A DNA stretch of 64,000 nt, taken from assembly GCA_963070105.1 (NCBI GenBank), contig OY718803.1, positions 9,653,823 to 9,717,822 on the forward strand, read 5' to 3'. A program made the position numbers and the translations under genes. The notes under the pieces were generated by a model. It was not told where the DNA came from. It did no database searches and worked only from the letters and a program-made list of their open reading frames with translations. Position 1 is the stretch's first letter, and each line of letters begins with the position of its first letter. The DNA is from Litomosoides sigmodontis (Eukaryota > Nematoda > Chromadorea > Rhabditida > Onchocercidae). Below are positions 61,954 to 64,000 of this stretch, one piece after another.

Positions 61954-62923
61954 ATGGATGAAAGTGTGGGAGTGGCACAGATTGGTACCTGCAAATGGTT
62001 CAATGTTCTGAAAGGTTATGGTTTTATCACACCTGATGAAGGTGGAAGCGACGTGTTTGTTCATCAGGCAAGTGAAGTTTTTCTCTAAACTTTTTAGAAC
62101 GAAATTTTTAGTTACTTTAAATTCTCTTTAGCCAGGTTTGCTCATCACATTTTGATACCGTTCAAACTTGACTAGTATGATTATAGCTACTTAAATTCCG
62201 GCCGTACATATAATTCTATTTTCCATTGCAGTCTGAGTTAAATATGGATGGCTTCCGAAGTCTAGATGCTGGTGAACGTGTTCGCTTCGTGGTACGAAAG
62301 CGACCGGAAGGTAACGAAGCAACGGCTGTCGTAAGTGCAGAACCGGGTGGGAAACTGAAAGGAAGTTCTATCAGACCTCTTGGAAGGAATAAATCACATG
62401 TTATAAGGTTGTCGATTTATATCACTTTTCTGATTGTTTAGAATGTGGCAGGTACTTAAATGGTTTGGTGTGCATTTGTAGTTTTCCAGTTTAATAACGT
62501 AACACATTTATGAAGAGCTAACTCTTCTGACGGTACGTTTTTCATAGATGGCGTTGAAGGCTTTTTCATCGTTGGCGGAGAGGATGGAAGAGTGAAATTC
62601 CTACTTCTATTCAATATGTGCTAAGAATTATTGTTATATAAAAAAGTGCATTTTTCATCAAATAGCTTATTTATTTTTGCGTTTGCAGGTGTTTTAAATG
62701 TGGTCATTACGGGAATCATACAGCAGCCAAATGTAAAACACAAGTGGGAACTGAAAAGGCGTGCTATGGATGTCATGCAGCCGATCATTTGGTCGCTGAT
62801 TGCCCACAAAAAGTAAACTTTAAAAATGATAGTAAAACAAAAAAGAACGGTACCGGAGGAAATGGTAAAAATGAGGAAGTGACGAAAGTAGAGAATGCTA
62901 TAGAACTAGAATCAAAACAATGA
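61954..62923 (+). CDS. lin-28: LIN-28 RNA-binding protein (cold-shock domain plus two CCHC zinc knuckles), 3 exons
   Basis: Heterochronic RNA-binding protein that binds pre-let-7 and mRNAs and delays developmental transitions. Exons 61954-62067, 62232-62407 and 62689-62923; 174 codons plus TGA, phases consistent. Cold-shock domain from about residue 9: RNP1-like KGYGFI (20-25), RNP2 DVFVHQ (33-38), then [17 protein letters not shown]. Knuckles: C98-C101-H107-C112 and C122-C125-H130-C135, both C-X2-C-X4-H-X4-C. The tail is short, Lys/Glu-rich and low complexity. Intron 1 has a GC donor (CAG|GCAAGT); intron 2 is GT-AG. Start: first in-frame ATG after an in-frame TAG at 61939. The protein is shorter than C. 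elegans or human LIN-28 (about 210-230 aa), mostly in the termini. CSD plus tandem CCHC is diagnostic of LIN-28. Confidence 0.95.
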
Positions 62924-63752
62924 AAAACGGAAAAACAATTTACTCGAAGTTAAAAGACACCATCGTCGACAAAGTGTTCTTAAATTCCCTAATTTGCGAG
63001 ATTTTCTGAAACTATTTGACATTATAGAAGAGGCATATTTGCTAAATGGGAAGGTCCGCAGTCGTTGACTGCAAATTTTTTTACTTTTCTTTTTGCCTTG
63101 CACATTTCATAATACATATGCGGCCTTGTCTCAACGTATTTCAGTCTAATTTGCTCCAATACTTATTTCTTGAAACTTAAATTATCCCTTCGCTATTGAT
63201 GACGTTTTTAGCTTTGCGAATCTTAGCTCATTATACTTAGTGGAAGGTTGGTGGAAGTACAATTAAATTAGAAGCAGGCCTACCTACTTTTGGATACATT
63301 TAACGTTATTGTCAAAACTTTAATGTTTTTGCACCTGGAGATATGCATTTGACACTGCTAGGAATATGAGAAATAGTACGGCCTTTTAAAAAAAAACAAT
63401 TTTTGAAAACCTACATCTAATTTCATACCTTTGTAAATTGCAAAAAAATAAGGCATAAATAGTCTACTAGGTCAGTATTTTTTTTCATTATTTTATATCC
63501 ATAGGTGCCTGAGTGCTTAGTTCTTGTACTTTTATATCCGATCATAAACATAATATATCCGAATCACTTTTGTAGTAGTCTATTCTTTCTAAGCTCTTTA
63601 AATTCTGTACTTTAATTTTTGTTGTTACTCTGCCTTTATTAATCTTCTGTGCTATAGTGACTGTTGTATACGTTGTCATTACCACTATTATCAAAATTAC
63701 TCAGGAATTGTGCATGACCTCACTTTGGTGATTATTGGATCTACCGACTGAT

Positions 63753-63759
63753 TACCTCA
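63753..63759 (+). promoter_or_regulatory. let-7 seed match (7mer-A1) 1
   Basis: TACCTCA complements let-7 nucleotides 2-7 with A opposite position 1. Located in the putative lin-28 3' UTR. Confidence 0.5.
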
Positions 63760-63786
63760 GAATGTAGCTTTCCATACCTTATCTCA

Positions 63787-63793
63787 TACCTCA
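63787..63793 (+). promoter_or_regulatory. let-7 seed match (7mer-A1) 2
   Basis: Second TACCTCA, 34 nt after the first, a spacing compatible with cooperative sites. Confidence 0.5.
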
Positions 63794-63817
63794 GGTTTAA
63801 ATTGTTTTATGTTGCAA

Positions 63818-63825
63818 CTCAGGGA
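63818..63825 (+). promoter_or_regulatory. lin-4/miR-125 seed match (8mer)
   Basis: CTCAGGGA is a full 8mer match to the lin-4 seed (complement of CCCTGAG plus A opposite position 1). C. elegans lin-28 is a known lin-4 target through a single 3' UTR site. Confidence 0.65.
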
Positions 63826-63869
63826 TGTTTCTTATTTTACCAGGTTGTGATTTTTCATGTTAATAGTTA

Positions 63870-63875
63870 AATAAA
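63870..63875 (+). promoter_or_regulatory. Poly(A) signal, probable lin-28
   Basis: AATAAA about 45 nt after the lin-4 match and 950 nt after the stop codon. Confidence 0.55.
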
Positions 63876-64000
63876 TGATTTGCACAGCTTGCGTGGTTAC
63901 ATTTTACAATGATAATACTGGTAGTGTAACAGTGACTTTGGTAACAGTGGAAGACTCGAAGTATACGTTACTATCTGATTCTCACGGATTCAACATCCGC

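Larger units (their letters stand above)
62924..63890 (+). other. Putative lin-28 3' UTR
   Basis: No open reading frame of note follows the stop. The first well-placed AATAAA is at 63870-63875, giving a 3' UTR of about 960 nt that would hold the lin-4 and let-7 type matches listed separately. Extent inferred from the poly(A) signal only. Confidence 0.6.

Noticed and set aside
63281..63287. CTACCTA in the lin-28 3' UTR as a let-7 site
   Set aside because: The base opposite let-7 position 2 is A rather than C, so the seed is broken; the TACCTCA sites are better.
43047..64000. tRNA genes in the non-array part
   Set aside because: I looked for T-arm and A-box signatures by eye and saw none that folded; a tRNAscan run would be decisive.

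Overview
The window is nuclear DNA of a nematode, most likely a spirurid/filarial worm. The evidence is the SL1 spliced-leader RNA gene (22-nt nematode SL1 exon followed by a GTAA donor), a nematode-type 5S rRNA linked to it, AT-rich flanks with short cis-spliced introns, and three genes whose best matches are worm or metazoan proteins. No database could be searched, so the species is not claimed.

Bases 1-43046 are one uninterrupted tandem array of SL1 RNA and 5S rRNA genes, all on the + strand. It continues off the left edge and ends at a diverged 5S copy at 42929-43046. I count 122 SL1 RNA genes but only 19 5S genes. Spacing between SL1 starts takes only four values apart from 1-2-base errors: 277, 304, 336 and 497 bp. 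These reduce to a 225-bp invariant frame, an optional second copy of a 59-bp element, and one of three inserts (20 bp, 52 bp, or a 272-bp cassette carrying the 5S gene). Multi-kilobase blocks of the array recur with near identity. A 2.2-kb stretch (about 8815-11061) carries about 28 small lesions, mostly single-base indels, and looks like unpolished long-read sequence.

Bases 43047-64000 are ordinary gene space. On the - strand lies a 22-exon CC2D2A/MKS-6 ciliary transition-zone gene (44251-52373). Also on the - strand is a 16-exon kexin/furin-type proprotein convertase ending just after its P domain (54189-59137). On the + strand a three-exon LIN-28 gene (61954-62923) has a 3' UTR with one lin-4-type and two let-7-type seed matches ahead of an AATAAA signal. 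The convertase and lin-28 are divergent and share a 2.8-kb intergenic region rich in microsatellites.

The most noteworthy item is the SL1-dominated, modular 5S/SL1 array with linked variant SL1 and 5S alleles. The many 60-90 codon open frames in it are by-products of repeated RNA-gene sequence and are not annotated as proteins. All exon models were built by hand from splice signals, frame continuity and remembered family motifs.
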